Below are positions 36,934 through 47,563 of a stretch of 64,000 bases of DNA, one piece after another. A program made the position numbers and the translations under genes. Source of the stretch: Flagellimonas aurea (lineage in GTDB: Bacteria; Bacteroidota; Bacteroidia; Flavobacteriales; Flavobacteriaceae); contig NZ_JAFLNL010000008.1 in the NCBI RefSeq assembly GCF_017313785.1, forward strand, positions 62,001-126,000, given 5' to 3'. How positions within the stretch are numbered: the stretch's first letter is position 1; every line of letters starts with the position of its first letter. A model generated the notes under the pieces. The model had not been told where the DNA came from. It ran no database searches and saw only the letters and a program-made list of their open reading frames with translations.

Positions 36934-38277
36934 TTATGCTACTTTTCTGTTTTTACCGGTTTTCATCAAGCCGTCGTAATGCCTGTTCAACAAATAAGAA
37001 TTTACTTGTTGTACAGTGTCTATGGCCACACCTACCATAATCAATAGTGATGTTCCTCCATAAAACAATGCCCATCCGGCCTGTACGTCCATCAATTTTA
37101 CAACGATTGCTGGCAATACTGCCAACAAGGCCAAAAAGATGGATCCTGGTAATGTAATCAAGGACATGATTTTGTCCAAATAATTTCCTGTTTCCTTCCC
37201 AGGGCGTATGCCAGGGATAAAACCGCCACTTCTTTTCAAATCATCGGCCATTTTGTTGGTCGGCACTGTGATTGCTGTATAGAAGTATGTGAATATGATG
37301 ATCAACACTGCAAATAGGATATTGTAAGCCAACCCGAATATATCGGCAAACTGTACTTCCATCCACTGACCTGCAGCTGTATCATTAAATGTTCTTCCTA
37401 TCAAACTTGGTGCAAACATAATTGCCTGCGCAAAGATAATGGGCATTACACCAGATGCATTCAATTTTAAAGGAATGTACTGACGTGCTCCCATTACGTT
37501 CTTTTCATATCCCCCAGAAGCTGTCCTTCTTGCGTATTGTACCGGAATCTGTCTTACAGCCATGGTCAAATAAACACTGGCTAAGATTACCAAGAACCAA
37601 ACAATCACTTCAATCAACATAAACATGATTCCACCAGTATTGTTGGTAGTTCTTGAGACGAATTCCTGAGCAAATGCTTGTGGCAACGTAGCGATGATGC
37701 CCACCATAATCAAAAGGGAGATACCATTTCCAATTCCCTTATCGGTAATTTTCTCACCCAACCACATGGCAAACACACATCCTGTTACCAATATAATAAC
37801 AGCTGGAACGATAAAATCCAACCCTTTGCCCAACACAAATGCACTGTCCGGTACACCAAGGGCACCAAGACCGTACAAATAGGCAGGGGCTTGAACTATA
37901 CAGATACCTATTGTTAACCAACGGGTAATCTGGTTGATGGTCTTTCTACCACTCTCACCTTCTTTTTGCAGTTTTTGGAGATAAGGAATCGCAATTCCCA
38001 TCAACTGAACCACAATGGAAGCGGAGATATAGGGCATAATACCCAAAGCGAATACCGAAGCATTCGCAAAAGCACCACCTGTAAAAGCATTCAGAATACC
38101 CAAGATTCCATTTTCGGTCTGCGAGGATAATTGGGCCAATTGGGCGGTATCAATACCAGGAAGTACAACTTGGGCACCGAATCGGTACACCAATAATAAT
38201 CCCAATGTTAGGATAATACGTTGTCTCAGTTCATCTATCTTCCAGATATTTGATATGGTCTCAATAAATTTCTTCAT
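36934..38277 (-). CDS. secY: Preprotein translocase subunit SecY
   Basis: A 447-residue channel subunit with ten predicted transmembrane helices. Recognisable segments: the plug region after helix 1 (GAQVVLPGIDTAQL), GIMPYISASIVVQL, the cytosolic loop VPVQYARR-type (IPVQYARRTASGG) and GFIPGIRPGKETGNYLDKI. It forms the SecYEG pore for export, including the many lipoproteins in this window. It lies between rplO and infA. Confidence 0.98.
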   Translation of the reverse strand: MKKFIETISNIWKIDELRQRIILTLGLLLVYRFGAQVVLPGIDTAQLAQLSSQTENGILGILNAFTGGAFANASVFALGIMPYISASIVVQLMGIAIPYLQKLQKEGESGRKTINQITRWLTIGICIVQAPAYLYGLGALGVPDSAFVLGKGLDFIVPAVIILVTGCVFAMWLGEKITDKGIGNGISLLIMVGIIATLPQAFAQEFVSRTTNNTGGIMFMLIEVIVWFLVILASVYLTMAVRQIPVQYARRTASGGYEKNVMGARQYIPLKLNASGVMPIIFAQAIMFAPSLIGRTFNDTAAGQWMEVQFADIFGLAYNILFAVLIIIFTYFYTAITVPTNKMADDLKRSGGFIPGIRPGKETGNYLDKIMSLITLPGSIFLALLAVLPAIVVKLMDVQAGWALFYGGTSLLIMVGVAIDTVQQVNSYLLNRHYDGLMKTGKNRKVA

Positions 38278-38288
38278 GCTATAACTTC

Positions 38289-38741
38289 TTATAAACTTAT
38301 TGCTTCACCTCCTGCTGACTCGATGGCAGCTTTTGCGGAAGCAGTAAATTTATGTACAGATACTTTAAGGGAGGCCTTCAATTCGCCATCGCCCAATATC
38401 TTTACCAAATCATTTTTGTGGGCCAATCCATTCTCGATAAGGGTTTCCAGAGTAACTTCGCTTTTTACGGTTCCTTTGTCCACCAATTCTTGAAGTTTAC
38501 CCAAATTGATTCCTGTGTACTCTTTTCTGTTGATGTTGGTAAAACCAAACTTGGGTACGCGTCTTTGCAATGGCATCTGACCACCTTCGAAACCAATCTT
38601 TTTGGAATATCCAGATCTAGACTTGGCTCCTTTGTGTCCACGGGTAGAAGTACCTCCTTTACCGGAACCTTCTCCACGTCCTACACGTTTTCCTTCTCTG
38701 TGCACAGCGCCATCCGCTGGTTTAAGATTATTCAAATCCAT
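38289..38741 (-). CDS. rplO: 50S ribosomal protein L15
   Basis: A 150-residue L15 protein with the Gly/Arg-rich N-terminal extension (GKRVGRGEGSGKGGTSTRGHKGAKSRSG) that threads through 23S rRNA and a globular C-terminal domain (...KASLKVSVHKFTASAKAAIESAGGEA). 13 bp after rpmD. Confidence 0.98.
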   Translation of the reverse strand: MDLNNLKPADGAVHREGKRVGRGEGSGKGGTSTRGHKGAKSRSGYSKKIGFEGGQMPLQRRVPKFGFTNINRKEYTGINLGKLQELVDKGTVKSEVTLETLIENGLAHKNDLVKILGDGELKASLKVSVHKFTASAKAAIESAGGEAISL

Positions 38742-38754
38742 GTGCCTTTATATT

Positions 38755-38934
38755 TTAAGCTTCCTCTGTGGAAACCAAGTGTTTTACCTTATTTACCATT
38801 CCAAGGATACTAGGTGTTGCTTCGTGTTCAACTACCTGTCCGATTTTTTTCAGTCCAAGAGCTTCCAAAGTTCTTTTTTGGTTTTGTGGCTTTTTAATGC
38901 CGCTCTTTATTTGCTTAACCTTAATCTTTGACAT
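38755..38934 (-). CDS. rpmD: 50S ribosomal protein L30
   Basis: A 59-residue L30 protein (MSKIKVKQIKSGIKK..., then LEALGLKKIGQVVEHEATPS and LGMVNKVKHLV). It fills the gap between rpsE and rplO in the normal spc order. Start at ATG 38934, stop TAA at 38755-38757. Confidence 0.96.
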   Translation of the reverse strand: MSKIKVKQIKSGIKKPQNQKRTLEALGLKKIGQVVEHEATPSILGMVNKVKHLVSTEEA

Positions 38935-38946
38935 AATATCCTCTAT

Positions 38947-39471
38947 TTATCCTTTAAAGACTTTTTCCAAGGAAACTCCTCTTTGCTTCGCTACGGTGTC
39001 AGCGCTTCTCAATTGCAACAAAGCATCGAAAGTTGCTTTTACCACGTTGTGCGGGTTTGAAGATCCTTGGGACTTAGAAAGTACGTCATGTACTCCAACT
39101 GCTTCCAATACGGCTCTCACTGCTCCACCGGCGATTACCCCGGTACCATGCGATGCTGGCTTGATGAATACCCTTGCGCCTCCGAACTTTCCTTTTTGTT
39201 CATGAGGAAGTGTTGCTTTTGTCAAAGGTATACGAACCAAGTTCTTTTTAGCATCCTCGATTGCCTTGGCGATAGCTGTGGCAACCTCTTTGGATTTACC
39301 CAAACCATGTCCAACTACTCCGTTTTCATCACCAACAACAACTATTGCTGAAAAACCAAAGGCTCTACCACCTTTTGTTACCTTGGTAACCCTTTGTACT
39401 CCAACCAAACGGTCTTTCAACTCCAGTCCACCTGGCTTTACTATCTCTACGTTTTTGTAATTCTGGTACAT
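38947..39471 (-). CDS. rpsE: 30S ribosomal protein S5
   Basis: A 174-residue S5 protein. The N-terminal double-stranded-RNA-binding-like domain includes [45 protein letters not shown]; the C-terminal domain includes [26 protein letters not shown]. It acts in decoding fidelity and mRNA entry. Confidence 0.98.
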   Translation of the reverse strand: MYQNYKNVEIVKPGGLELKDRLVGVQRVTKVTKGGRAFGFSAIVVVGDENGVVGHGLGKSKEVATAIAKAIEDAKKNLVRIPLTKATLPHEQKGKFGGARVFIKPASHGTGVIAGGAVRAVLEAVGVHDVLSKSQGSSNPHNVVKATFDALLQLRSADTVAKQRGVSLEKVFKG

Positions 39472-39477
39472 AGTCTA

Positions 39478-39831
39478 TTAAAATTTTAGTCCGGCCTCCC
39501 TAGCGCCTTCAGCCAACGATTTTACTCTTCCGTGATATAGGTTTCCTCCCCTATCAAAAGCCACGGCTTCAACACCAAGCTTAAGGGCCTTCTCGGCTAT
39601 GGCCTTACCCACGTTGGTCGCGATTTCGGACTTTGTTCCTTTGGCATCGACATCCTTATCTCTGGATGAAGCTGCCGCCAAAGTTACACCTTTATTGTCG
39701 TCAATCAACTGGGCGTATATTTCTTTATTGCTTCTGAAGACAGACAACCTTGGTCTTGCTTCAGTTCCGAAGGATACTTTTCGAATTCTTCTTCGGATGC
39801 GTAATTTCCTTTCAGTAGTAGATAATCCCAT
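39478..39831 (-). CDS. rplR: 50S ribosomal protein L18
   Basis: A 117-residue 5S rRNA-binding protein ([31 protein letters not shown], then [26 protein letters not shown]). 6 bp before rpsE. Confidence 0.98.
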   Translation of the reverse strand: MGLSTTERKLRIRRRIRKVSFGTEARPRLSVFRSNKEIYAQLIDDNKGVTLAAASSRDKDVDAKGTKSEIATNVGKAIAEKALKLGVEAVAFDRGGNLYHGRVKSLAEGAREAGLKF

Positions 39832-39842
39832 AGTCTTAATTA

Positions 39843-40385
39843 TTAAGCTGATTTACCTGCTTTTCTTCTTAATTGTTCTCCTACGAACTTCACACCTTTT
39901 CCTTTGTAAGGCTCTGGCTTACGGAAGGATCTGATCTTGGCGGCCACTTGACCTACCAATTGCTTGTCGTGAGATGTTAGTTTTACGATAGGGTTTTTCC
40001 CTTTTTCGGAGATAGTCTCAATCTTCACCTCTGGAGCAATGTCCAAGATAATGTTATGAGAGAATCCAAGGGCCAAATCCAACTTTTGACCTTGATTGCT
40101 GGCTCTATAACCAACACCTACAAGTTCCAATTGCTTGGTCCAACCATTGGTCACACCTTCTACCATATTATTGATAAGAGCGCGGTATAAACCATGTTTT
40201 GCTTTATGTTCGTTGTCATCGGAAGGTCTTTCCAAAACAACATTTCCGTCCTCGACTTTTATGTCTATCCCTGAAAACTCTTGCGAAAGCTCACCTAGTT
40301 TACCTTTTACAGTAACCATGGAATCCTTCACTTCTATACTGACTCCATCAGGAATTTTAACTGGACTGTTACCTATTCTAGACAT
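39843..40385 (-). CDS. rplF: 50S ribosomal protein L6
   Basis: A 180-residue L6 protein with two repeated domains; the C-terminal signature [23 protein letters not shown] is intact. It lies near the GTPase centre of the 50S subunit, where EF-G (fusA in this same operon) acts. Confidence 0.98.
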   Translation of the reverse strand: MSRIGNSPVKIPDGVSIEVKDSMVTVKGKLGELSQEFSGIDIKVEDGNVVLERPSDDNEHKAKHGLYRALINNMVEGVTNGWTKQLELVGVGYRASNQGQKLDLALGFSHNIILDIAPEVKIETISEKGKNPIVKLTSHDKQLVGQVAAKIRSFRKPEPYKGKGVKFVGEQLRRKAGKSA

Positions 40386-40404
40386 TTTTCTTCTCTTTTC
40401 TCAA

Positions 40405-40803
40405 TTAATATACGTAGCACAAAACTTCACCACCTACGTTCTCTTGTTGAGCTTGTTTGCTCGTCATAACTCCGTGAGAAGTTGATATGATGGCAATTCC
40501 CAAACCGTTCAATACTCTAGGCAAATCGTTTGAGTTTGAATATTTACGCAGACCTGGTTTACTAACCCTCTGCAATTTTTTTATGATAGGCTCCTTGGTG
40601 AATTTATCATACTTAAGGGCGATTTTAATGTTCCCTTGCACTTCATTCTCCTCGAACTTATAGCTCAAAATATATCCTTGGTCGAACAATATTTTGGTAA
40701 TTTGTCTCTTTAGATTGGAACCTGGGATATTTACAACCCTATGACCTGCCTTGTTGGCATTTCTCAATCTGGTCAAATAATCTGAAATTGGATCTGTAAG
40801 CAT
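40405..40803 (-). CDS. rpsH: 30S ribosomal protein S8
   Basis: A 132-residue S8 protein (MLTDPISDYLTRLRNANKAGHRVV, C-terminal GIAIISTSHGVMTSKQAQQENVGGEVLCYVY). S8 represses the spc operon by binding its mRNA in E. coli; I see no gap near rplE large enough for such a site here. Confidence 0.98.
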   Translation of the reverse strand: MLTDPISDYLTRLRNANKAGHRVVNIPGSNLKRQITKILFDQGYILSYKFEENEVQGNIKIALKYDKFTKEPIIKKLQRVSKPGLRKYSNSNDLPRVLNGLGIAIISTSHGVMTSKQAQQENVGGEVLCYVY

Positions 40804-40821
40804 TTCTTTTCTTTATCTAAA

Positions 40822-41091
40822 TTACCAACTTGCCTTTTTAACACCAGGAATCAAACCTTTGTTGGCCATTTCCCTGAACATTACCCTTGATATACCAAAA
40901 GTTCTCATGTAACCACGAGGTCTACCAGTTAGTTTACAACGGTTCCTCATACGAACTGGAGATGCATTTACAGGCAACTTTTGCAAAGCCTCATAATCTC
41001 CCGCTTCCTTTAGCGCCTTTCTTTTTTCGGCGTATTTTTCTACCATTTTAGCCCTTTTTCTTTCGCGGGCTTTCATTGATTCCTTGGCCAT
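40822..41091 (-). CDS. rpsN: 30S ribosomal protein S14, zinc-free form
   Basis: An 89-residue S14 of the long, C-minus type: it lacks the CxxC pairs of the short zinc form and has the segment [40 protein letters not shown]. It starts 1 bp after rplE. Confidence 0.97.
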   Translation of the reverse strand: MAKESMKARERKRAKMVEKYAEKRKALKEAGDYEALQKLPVNASPVRMRNRCKLTGRPRGYMRTFGISRVMFREMANKGLIPGVKKASW

Positions 41092-41092
41092 A

Positions 41093-41644
41093 CTAGTTCT
41101 TTTTAAAGGGTACTCCCAGTTCGGTTAACAATGATTTTGCTTCCTTATCAGTTTCAGCGGAAGTAACGAACGTAATGTCCATCCCATTGATTCTGTTAAT
41201 TCTATCGATATTGATTTCTGGAAAGATGATTTGTTCGGTAACACCTAAGTTGTAGTTACCTCTCCCGTCGAAACCAGTGGCTTTAACTCCAGAGAAATCA
41301 CGCACCCTTGGAAGTGCACTTGTGATCAATCTATCCAAAAATTCGTACATGCGCTCACCTCTCAATGTCACTTTAGCACCAATCGGCATACCTTTTCTCA
41401 GTTTAAAGGTTGCAACGTCTTTCTTTGAAAGCGTAGCTACCGCCTTTTGACCTGTGATATTGGTCAGCTCGTCCACGGCATGATCGATAAGCTTTTTATC
41501 TGAAACAGCAGCACCGACTCCTCGGCTCACTACTATTTTCTGCAACTTAGGAACCTGCATTACATTCTTGTAACCAAACTCTTCCGTTAGCGCCTTGATC
41601 ACGCGCTCCTTATATTCTTGCTTTAATCTTGGAATATAACTCAT
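41093..41644 (-). CDS. rplE: 50S ribosomal protein L5
   Basis: A 183-residue 5S rRNA-binding protein of the central protuberance: [46 protein letters not shown] and [23 protein letters not shown] are family blocks. Confidence 0.98.
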   Translation of the reverse strand: MSYIPRLKQEYKERVIKALTEEFGYKNVMQVPKLQKIVVSRGVGAAVSDKKLIDHAVDELTNITGQKAVATLSKKDVATFKLRKGMPIGAKVTLRGERMYEFLDRLITSALPRVRDFSGVKATGFDGRGNYNLGVTEQIIFPEINIDRINRINGMDITFVTSAETDKEAKSLLTELGVPFKKN

Positions 41645-41646
41645 GA

Positions 41647-41958
41647 CTAAATTACTTCATTGGATTTTTTAGAAACCCTTACTTTCTTTCCATCCCTTAC
41701 TTCGTATCCAACACGAGTTGCCTCGCCAGATTTTGGATCAATCAAGGAAAGATTGGAAATATGCATTGGAGCTTCCTTTTTAGTTATGCCTCCTTGAGGA
41801 TTGTTCGCACTTGGCTTTTCGTGTTTGGACACCTCATTGACGCCTTCCACGATAGCTTTGTTCTTTTCACGGTCTACTTGAAGCACTTTACCTTCACTGC
41901 CCTTGTGGTCTCCCGCAATGACTCTTACCGTATCCCCTGTTTTTATTTTCAACTTCAT
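41647..41958 (-). CDS. rplX: 50S ribosomal protein L24
   Basis: A 103-residue assembly-initiator protein with a KOW motif ([31 protein letters not shown]). The frame is open to 42003 upstream, inside rplN, but ATG 41958 ([11 protein letters not shown]) gives the family N-terminus. Confidence 0.97.
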   Translation of the reverse strand: MKLKIKTGDTVRVIAGDHKGSEGKVLQVDREKNKAIVEGVNEVSKHEKPSANNPQGGITKKEAPMHISNLSLIDPKSGEATRVGYEVRDGKKVRVSKKSNEVI

Positions 41959-41974
41959 CTTTCTGATATTTCTT

Positions 41975-42343
41975 TTATAGCACTTCAGGCGCCAATGAAA
42001 CAATCTTCATGAATTGTCTGTCCCTCAACTCTCTGGCAACAGGACCGAATACACGAGTTCCTCTCATCTCCCCGGTTGGGTTCAACAACACACACGCGTT
42101 GTCATCGAAACGGATGTAAGAACCGTCAGGTCTTCTCACTTCTTTCTTTGTTCTAACAACAACTGCTGTAGACACAGAACCTTTCTTTACAGTACCGTTC
42201 GGAGTAGCTTCTTTTACGGTAACAACTATTTTGTCACCCAAGGAAGCATATCTCCTTTTTGTTCCTCCTAGTACGCGGATGGTCAAAACTTCTTTTGCAC
42301 CGGTATTGTCCGCAACTCTTAATCTTGATTCTTGCTGTACCAT
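41975..42343 (-). CDS. rplN: 50S ribosomal protein L14
   Basis: A 122-residue L14 protein ([27 protein letters not shown], then [28 protein letters not shown] and [28 protein letters not shown]). It lies at the subunit interface. Confidence 0.98.
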   Translation of the reverse strand: MVQQESRLRVADNTGAKEVLTIRVLGGTKRRYASLGDKIVVTVKEATPNGTVKKGSVSTAVVVRTKKEVRRPDGSYIRFDDNACVLLNPTGEMRGTRVFGPVARELRDRQFMKIVSLAPEVL

Positions 42344-42345
42344 AA

Positions 42346-42603
42346 TTATTTAGCTCTTTCTAGGATTTCTACCAACCTCCAGCATTTTGTTTTGCTCAAT
42401 GGTCGTGTTTCCATTATTTTGACGGTATCACCTTCGTTGCAATCGTTCTTCTCGTCGTGGGCAACATACTTCTTGGTCTTCAAAACGAATTTCCCGTACA
42501 TAGGGTGCTTCATTCTTTTTACCTCAGAAACCACTATCGATTTCTCCATTTTGTTGCTGGTAACAACGCCTATTCTTTCTTTTCTTAAATTTCTGTTTTC
42601 CAT
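42346..42603 (-). CDS. rpsQ: 30S ribosomal protein S17
   Basis: An 85-residue S17 OB-fold protein ([35 protein letters not shown], then [24 protein letters not shown]). 2 bp before rplN. Confidence 0.97.
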   Translation of the reverse strand: MENRNLRKERIGVVTSNKMEKSIVVSEVKRMKHPMYGKFVLKTKKYVAHDEKNDCNEGDTVKIMETRPLSKTKCWRLVEILERAK

Positions 42604-42616
42604 AAGGCAGAACCGA

Positions 42617-42808
42617 TTATTGTAATTCCCTTTTAGTTATTTCAGTTGCAAGTCTTGCTACCGTCCTTCTAGTCTTTCTGATCTGTAAAGGATTTTCCAA
42701 AGGAGTAACGGCATGTGCCATTTTAAGGTCGGCATGTTGTTTTTTCAACTCGGCCAATCTCTCCTTTAGCTCTTCAATTGAAAGTTCTTTTATTTCTGAT
42801 TGTCTCAT
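42617..42808 (-). CDS. rpmC: 50S ribosomal protein L29
   Basis: A 63-residue helical hairpin protein at the exit tunnel ([21 protein letters not shown]..., ending [16 protein letters not shown]). The frame opens 12 bp upstream; ATG 42808 is the family start. Confidence 0.96.
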   Translation of the reverse strand: MRQSEIKELSIEELKERLAELKKQHADLKMAHAVTPLENPLQIRKTRRTVARLATEITKRELQ

Positions 42809-42827
42809 CTTTCTTCTCAATTAAAAA

Positions 42828-43247
42828 TTAGGCGGAATAATCCCTTGCTACAACAAACTTGGTCTTAACCGGAAGTTTTTGTGCTGCAAGCCTTAAGGCC
42901 TCTTGGGCAATATCCTTTGGTACACCAGCAATCTCGAACATGATTCTACCCGGCTTTACCACGGCTACCCAATATTCTGGAGCACCTTTACCTTTACCCA
43001 TACGTACCTCAAGAGGTTTTTTGGTGATAGGCTTGTCCGGGAATATTTTGATCCACAATTGACCTTGTCTCTTCATGTATCTTGTCGCAGCGATACGTGC
43101 AGCCTCTATTTGACGGGAAGTAATGAAGTGCGAATCCATGGACTTGATACCGAACATTCCATTGGAAAGTTGGTGCCCTCTCTGGGAGATACCCTTCATA
43201 CGCCCTTTCTGGGCCTTACGAAATTTTGTTCTTTTTGGCTGTAACAT
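42828..43247 (-). CDS. rplP: 50S ribosomal protein L16
   Basis: A 139-residue L16 protein ([19 protein letters not shown]..., [26 protein letters not shown]). It contacts A-site tRNA. Confidence 0.98.
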   Translation of the reverse strand: MLQPKRTKFRKAQKGRMKGISQRGHQLSNGMFGIKSMDSHFITSRQIEAARIAATRYMKRQGQLWIKIFPDKPITKKPLEVRMGKGKGAPEYWVAVVKPGRIMFEIAGVPKDIAQEALRLAAQKLPVKTKFVVARDYSA

Positions 43248-43266
43248 TTTACCTTACTTTATCTAA

Positions 43267-43977
43267 TTACTTTCTACGGCGTGGTTTCTTATTATCCTTA
43301 CCGCTTTTTCCTTGACCAGTGCTCAATCCTACCAATGGGGAAAGCTCTCTTTTTCCATAGACCTCTCCTTTCATGATCCACACTTTAACCCCTAATCTAC
43401 CGTAAGTAGTATGAGCTTCGTGCAAAGCATAATCTACATCCGCACGGAAAGTAGACAATGGAATCCTTCCTTCTTTGTAAGATTCGGAACGCGCCATTTC
43501 AGCACCGTTCAAACGTCCGGAAATCTGAATCTTGATACCTTCGGCATTCATACGCATTGCAGCTGCAATCGCCATCTTAATAGCTCTTCTGTATGAAATC
43601 CTACTCTCAATCTGTCTTGCAACACTTGCAGCTACCAAGTTAGCATCAAGCTCAGGTCTCTTAATTTCATGAATATTGATCTGAACCTCTTTGTTGGTGA
43701 TCTTCTTAAGTTCCTCCTTAAGCTTATCAACCTCTTGTCCACCTTTACCGATAATGATACCAGGTCTAGACGTGGTAATGGTAATAGTGATCAACTTCAG
43801 GGTTCTCTCGATAATTACCCTTGACACACTGGCTTTTGCCAAACGCGCATGGATATATTTTCTGATCTTATCGTCTTCAGCCAGTTTATCGCCGTAATCA
43901 TTTCCTCCGTACCAGTTGGATTCCCATCCTCTGATAATTCCTAAACGATTTCCTATTGGATTGGTCTTCTGTCCCAT
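43267..43977 (-). CDS. rpsC: 30S ribosomal protein S3
   Basis: A 236-residue S3 protein with a KH domain ([21 protein letters not shown]) and the C-terminal domain ([52 protein letters not shown]). It forms part of the mRNA entry site. Confidence 0.98.
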   Translation of the reverse strand: MGQKTNPIGNRLGIIRGWESNWYGGNDYGDKLAEDDKIRKYIHARLAKASVSRVIIERTLKLITITITTSRPGIIIGKGGQEVDKLKEELKKITNKEVQINIHEIKRPELDANLVAASVARQIESRISYRRAIKMAIAAAMRMNAEGIKIQISGRLNGAEMARSESYKEGRIPLSTFRADVDYALHEAHTTYGRLGVKVWIMKGEVYGKRELSPLVGLSTGQGKSGKDNKKPRRRK

Positions 43978-43987
43978 ATTCTAATTT

Positions 43988-44395
43988 CTAGCTTTCAACG
44001 TTGTTATTGGCCTCCAAGATCATTGTTACATGATTGGAACGCTTTCTGATTCTGTGTGCCCTTCCTTGTGGAGCTGGTCTCAATCTTTTCAACATAGTTC
44101 CTCCATCTACACGGATTTCCTTGATGTAAAGATCAGCAGCTTCGATATCAGCACCCTCATTTTTAGCCTCCCAGTTAGCAATTGCGGATAGCAAAAGCTT
44201 TTCCAACTTTCTAGAAGCTTCTTTAGGGTTAAACCTTAAGGTAGCCAATGCCATCTCAATTCGCTTACCTCTTACCAAGTCAGCGACCAAACGCATTTTT
44301 CTTGGAGACGTTGGGCAATTGTTAAGCTTTGCAATAGCAAGTTGCTTTTTCTCTTCTTTTAACCTTTCGGCCATTTCTCTCTTACGAACTCCCAT
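43988..44395 (-). CDS. rplV: 50S ribosomal protein L22
   Basis: A 135-residue L22 protein lining the exit tunnel. The beta-hairpin loop (MLKRLRPAPQGRAHRIRKRSNHVTMILE), where macrolide resistance changes arise in other species, is of normal length. Confidence 0.97.
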   Translation of the reverse strand: MGVRKREMAERLKEEKKQLAIAKLNNCPTSPRKMRLVADLVRGKRIEMALATLRFNPKEASRKLEKLLLSAIANWEAKNEGADIEAADLYIKEIRVDGGTMLKRLRPAPQGRAHRIRKRSNHVTMILEANNNVES

Positions 44396-44402
44396 AGCTT
44401 AC

Positions 44403-44681
44403 TTACTTTTTACCTTTGTTTTTAGCCCCTGCATGACCTCTAAAAGATCTAGTAGGTGAAAATTCTCCCAATTTGTGCCCAACCATGTTCTCAGTAACGA
44501 AAACGGGAACAAATTGTCTTCCGTTGTGCACTGCGATAGTCTGCCCTACAAAGTCTGGCGTTATCATAGAGGCTCTAGACCACGTTTTGATAACTGTTTT
44601 CTTACCTGATTCTATATTGGTCTGGACTTTTTTCTCCAGACTAAAATGAACGTATGGTCCTTTTTTTAACGAACGTGCCAT
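44403..44681 (-). CDS. rpsS: 30S ribosomal protein S19
   Basis: A 92-residue S19 protein ([19 protein letters not shown]..., [14 protein letters not shown] [34 protein letters not shown]). It binds 16S rRNA in the head with S13. Confidence 0.98.
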   Translation of the reverse strand: MARSLKKGPYVHFSLEKKVQTNIESGKKTVIKTWSRASMITPDFVGQTIAVHNGRQFVPVFVTENMVGHKLGEFSPTRSFRGHAGAKNKGKK

Positions 44682-44692
44682 TTACTTTTCTT

Positions 44693-45517
44693 TTATTTCT
44701 TTCTACGTTCTATGATATATCTATTGGTGTCCTTGGTCTTGGAACGGGTTCTGAATCCTTTTGCAGGAATACCGTTTCTAGATCTTGGATGACCTCCTGA
44801 AGCTCTACCTTCACCACCTCCCATTGGGTGATCAACAGGGTTCATTGCAACAGGTCTAGTTCTTGGCCTTCTACCCAACCATCTGCTTCTACCGGCCTTA
44901 CCAGAAACAAGCAATTGGTGGTCAGAGTTGGAAACCGCACCGATGGTAGCCAAACAAGTAGTCAAAACCATTCTAGTTTCACCGGATGGCAATTTCAAGG
45001 TTACGAACTTACCGTCCTTTGCCATTAATTGAGCAAATGTTCCAGCACTACGCGCCATGATGGCACCTTGACCTGGTCTCAACTCAATACAGGAAACAAT
45101 AGTACCCAATGGAACTTCGCTCAAAGGAAGTGCATTTCCAATTTCGGGAGCAGACCCGGTTCCAGACTGGATAGTCTGACCTACCTGCAAACCATTTTGG
45201 GCAACTACATATCTTTTTTCACCATCCTTGTACTCTACCAAGGCGATAAATGCAGTTCTATTGGGATCATACTGAATTGAAACAACTGTAGCTTCAACCC
45301 CTTGTTTATCCCTCTTGAAATCGATGATTCGATATCTTCTTTTATGACCACCACCCTTGTGACGCATGGTCATTTTTCCTTGACTGTTCCTACCACCTGT
45401 CTTTTTGATCGGAGCAAGCAAGCTTTTCTCCGGCTTATCAGTAGTAATCGCGTCAAATCCGTTTACTACTCTAAAACGCTGACCAGGGGTTATCGGTTTT
45501 AATTTTCTAACTGACAT
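44693..45517 (-). CDS. rplB: 50S ribosomal protein L2
   Basis: A 274-residue L2 protein needed for subunit association and peptidyl transfer. The conserved C-terminal loop [22 protein letters not shown] carries the highly conserved His near the active centre. Confidence 0.98.
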   Translation of the reverse strand: MSVRKLKPITPGQRFRVVNGFDAITTDKPEKSLLAPIKKTGGRNSQGKMTMRHKGGGHKRRYRIIDFKRDKQGVEATVVSIQYDPNRTAFIALVEYKDGEKRYVVAQNGLQVGQTIQSGTGSAPEIGNALPLSEVPLGTIVSCIELRPGQGAIMARSAGTFAQLMAKDGKFVTLKLPSGETRMVLTTCLATIGAVSNSDHQLLVSGKAGRSRWLGRRPRTRPVAMNPVDHPMGGGEGRASGGHPRSRNGIPAKGFRTRSKTKDTNRYIIERRKK

Positions 45518-45526
45518 TTCTCGTCT

Positions 45527-45817
45527 TTATAGATTACTGTAAAAATCAATAATATCACCTTCAGCTACATCAACAATTGCTTTTTTGATAGCATTTGTTT
45601 TACCATGCTGAATACCGGTTTTTGTATAACGACTCTTACGCGTTGGACCATAATTCATGGTTCTTACCTTTTCAACAGACACACCATAAGTTGCCTCTAC
45701 CGCTTCTTTGATTTCCAACTTATTAGCAGCTGGATTTACAAAGAACCCGTAGCGATTGAAAAGCTCGCTATCGGCGGTCATCTTCTCCGTAATTATCGGT
45801 TTTATCAACACACTCAT
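45527..45817 (-). CDS. rplW: 50S ribosomal protein L23
   Basis: A 96-residue L23 protein at the exit tunnel rim, docking site for trigger factor and for the SRP protein encoded by ffh in this window (IIKPIITEKMTADSELFNRYGFFVNPAANKLEIKEAVEATYGV). Confidence 0.97.
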   Translation of the reverse strand: MSVLIKPIITEKMTADSELFNRYGFFVNPAANKLEIKEAVEATYGVSVEKVRTMNYGPTRKSRYTKTGIQHGKTNAIKKAIVDVAEGDIIDFYSNL

Positions 45818-45824
45818 GATACTC

Positions 45825-46454
45825 TTATTTCTTTAGGTTCGATTCAATTCCTTCCAAAGCGCTTTCGGTCAACACCAAACTAGTTGCATTAACTATTTTG
45901 TAAGTGTTTAATCCTGAGTTAGTTACAACTTCGGAACGTTCCAAATTACGCGACGACAAATATACGTTATTATTTGAATCGCCCAACACAATAAGGGACT
46001 TTTTATTTTCTATTCCCAAGGAAGACAAGAATTTAACGAAGTCCTTGGTTTTTGGAGCTTCAAAATTGAAGTCTTCCACCACGACTAAAGATTGCTCTTT
46101 GGACTTCAAGCTCAAGGCTGATTTTCTAGCCAATCGCTTCATGTTCTTGTTCAACTTTTGAGTGTAGTCCTTAGGTCTTGGACCAAAAATCCTACCTCCA
46201 CCTCTAAATACAGGTGACTTGATACTACCAGCCCTTGCGGTACCAGTACCTTTTTGCTTTTTAATTTTTCTGGTACTACCAGCGATCTCAGCTCTTTCTT
46301 TGGCCTTATGAGTTCCTTGCCTTTGATGGGCCAAGTACTGCTTAACATCCAAATAAATAGCATGCTCGTTAGGCTCTATCGCGAAAACATCGTCAGAAAG
46401 CTCTACGCTCCGACCTGTTTCTTTTCCTTTGATATCTAAAACTGCTACCTTCAT
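45825..46454 (-). CDS. rplD: 50S ribosomal protein L4
   Basis: A 209-residue L4 protein. The long loop that reaches into the exit tunnel is visible ([33 protein letters not shown]). The start ATG at 46454 shares one base with the rplC stop (TAATG), so translation is probably coupled; a GTG 9 bp upstream is less likely. L4 is the S10-operon repressor in E. coli. Confidence 0.97.
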   Translation of the reverse strand: MKVAVLDIKGKETGRSVELSDDVFAIEPNEHAIYLDVKQYLAHQRQGTHKAKERAEIAGSTRKIKKQKGTGTARAGSIKSPVFRGGGRIFGPRPKDYTQKLNKNMKRLARKSALSLKSKEQSLVVVEDFNFEAPKTKDFVKFLSSLGIENKKSLIVLGDSNNNVYLSSRNLERSEVVTNSGLNTYKIVNATSLVLTESALEGIESNLKK

Positions 46455-47077
46455 TATTGCCACCTTTGAATAGTTACATATGCATTTTTATGGCCTGGCA
46501 CACATCCTTTAACAACCAAAAGATTTTTCTCAGGAACCACTTTCAATACTCTTAAGTTTTGTACAGTAACTCTGTCACCACCCATTCTACCAGCCATACG
46601 AAGACCTTTAACAACTTTGGATGGATAAGAAGCAGCACCGATGGAACCAGGGGCTCTCAATCTATTGTGCTGACCGTGGGTGGCTTGGCCAACTCCACCG
46701 AAACCATGACGTTTTACAACACCTTGGAATCCCTTACCTTTTGACGTACCTACTACATCAACAAATTCTCCTTCTTGAAAAAGGTCGACACCTACTGTAT
46801 CTCCCAATTTGTATTCCCCTTCAAACCCATGGAATTCAACGACTTTCTTTTTAGGAGAAGTACCTGCTTTTTTGTAGTGACCTGTTTCGGCCTTGTTAGC
46901 ACGTTTTTCTGCCTTGTCATCGAAACCTAGCTGAAGGGCCTTGTACCCGTCTACCTCTTCGGTTCTGACTTGGGTAACCACGCATGGCCCAGCCTCCAAA
47001 ACGGTACATGGAATGTTCTTTCCATTCTCGTCGAAAATGCTGGTCATACCGATTTTCTTACCTATTAACCCAGACAT
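46454..47077 (-). CDS. rplC: 50S ribosomal protein L3
   Basis: A 207-residue L3 protein; the peptidyl-transferase-proximal loop [43 protein letters not shown] is intact, including the Gln that is methylated in E. coli. A long, hairpin-rich gap separates it from rpsJ. Confidence 0.98.
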   Translation of the reverse strand: MSGLIGKKIGMTSIFDENGKNIPCTVLEAGPCVVTQVRTEEVDGYKALQLGFDDKAEKRANKAETGHYKKAGTSPKKKVVEFHGFEGEYKLGDTVGVDLFQEGEFVDVVGTSKGKGFQGVVKRHGFGGVGQATHGQHNRLRAPGSIGAASYPSKVVKGLRMAGRMGGDRVTVQNLRVLKVVPEKNLLVVKGCVPGHKNAYVTIQRWQ

Positions 47078-47245
47078 ATTTATTAATTATTAATTGTTTA
47101 CTTTTTATAATGTTAGCCAATTCCTTGGCAAAAAAATTGGGTCAAGAAAACAATTCTGTTCTGACCCAGATTCTTTTCTTTCTCCGTTTTTCCCCAACCA
47201 TCGTTGGGGACATGTAATCTCCGCAATGCTTGCGGAAAAATTTTA
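47078..47245 (-). promoter_or_regulatory. rpsJ-rplC leader with three hairpins (candidate attenuator)
   Basis: On the minus strand, after rpsJ, three stems follow one another: TCCGCA / TGCGGA (47220-47236), TCCCCAAC / GTTGGGGA (47191-47210) and TGGGTCA / TGACCCA (47138-47168, with an inner AACA/TGTT pair). The last is directly followed by AATTTTTTT, so it has the form of an intrinsic terminator. It is the largest gap in the operon and would act as attenuator, terminator with re-initiation, or RNA-processing site. Confidence 0.6.
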
Positions 47246-47551
47246 TCAGACTTTGATCTCAACTTCCACACCACTCGGAAGCTCAAGCTTCATAAGGGCA
47301 TCGATAGTTTTTGATGAAGAGCTGTAAATATCCAACAACCTCTTGTATGAGCTTAATTGAAACTGCTCTCTAGCCTTTTTATTCACGTGAGGTGAACGCA
47401 AAACTGTAAATATTTTTTTACGAGTTGGCAACGGAATTGGTCCAGTTACCACAGCACCTGTAGTTTTTACTGTTTTCACGATCTTTTCAGCAGATTTGTC
47501 CACCAAATTGTGATCGTAAGATTTCAATTTTATTCTAATTTTTTGACTCAT
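47246..47551 (-). CDS. rpsJ: 30S ribosomal protein S10
   Basis: A 101-residue S10 protein ([61 protein letters not shown]...). It follows fusA by 12 bp; tuf, which sits here in many other phyla, is missing. Confidence 0.98.
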   Translation of the reverse strand: MSQKIRIKLKSYDHNLVDKSAEKIVKTVKTTGAVVTGPIPLPTRKKIFTVLRSPHVNKKAREQFQLSSYKRLLDIYSSSSKTIDALMKLELPSGVEVEIKV

Positions 47552-47563
47552 CTTGCTGAAAAA

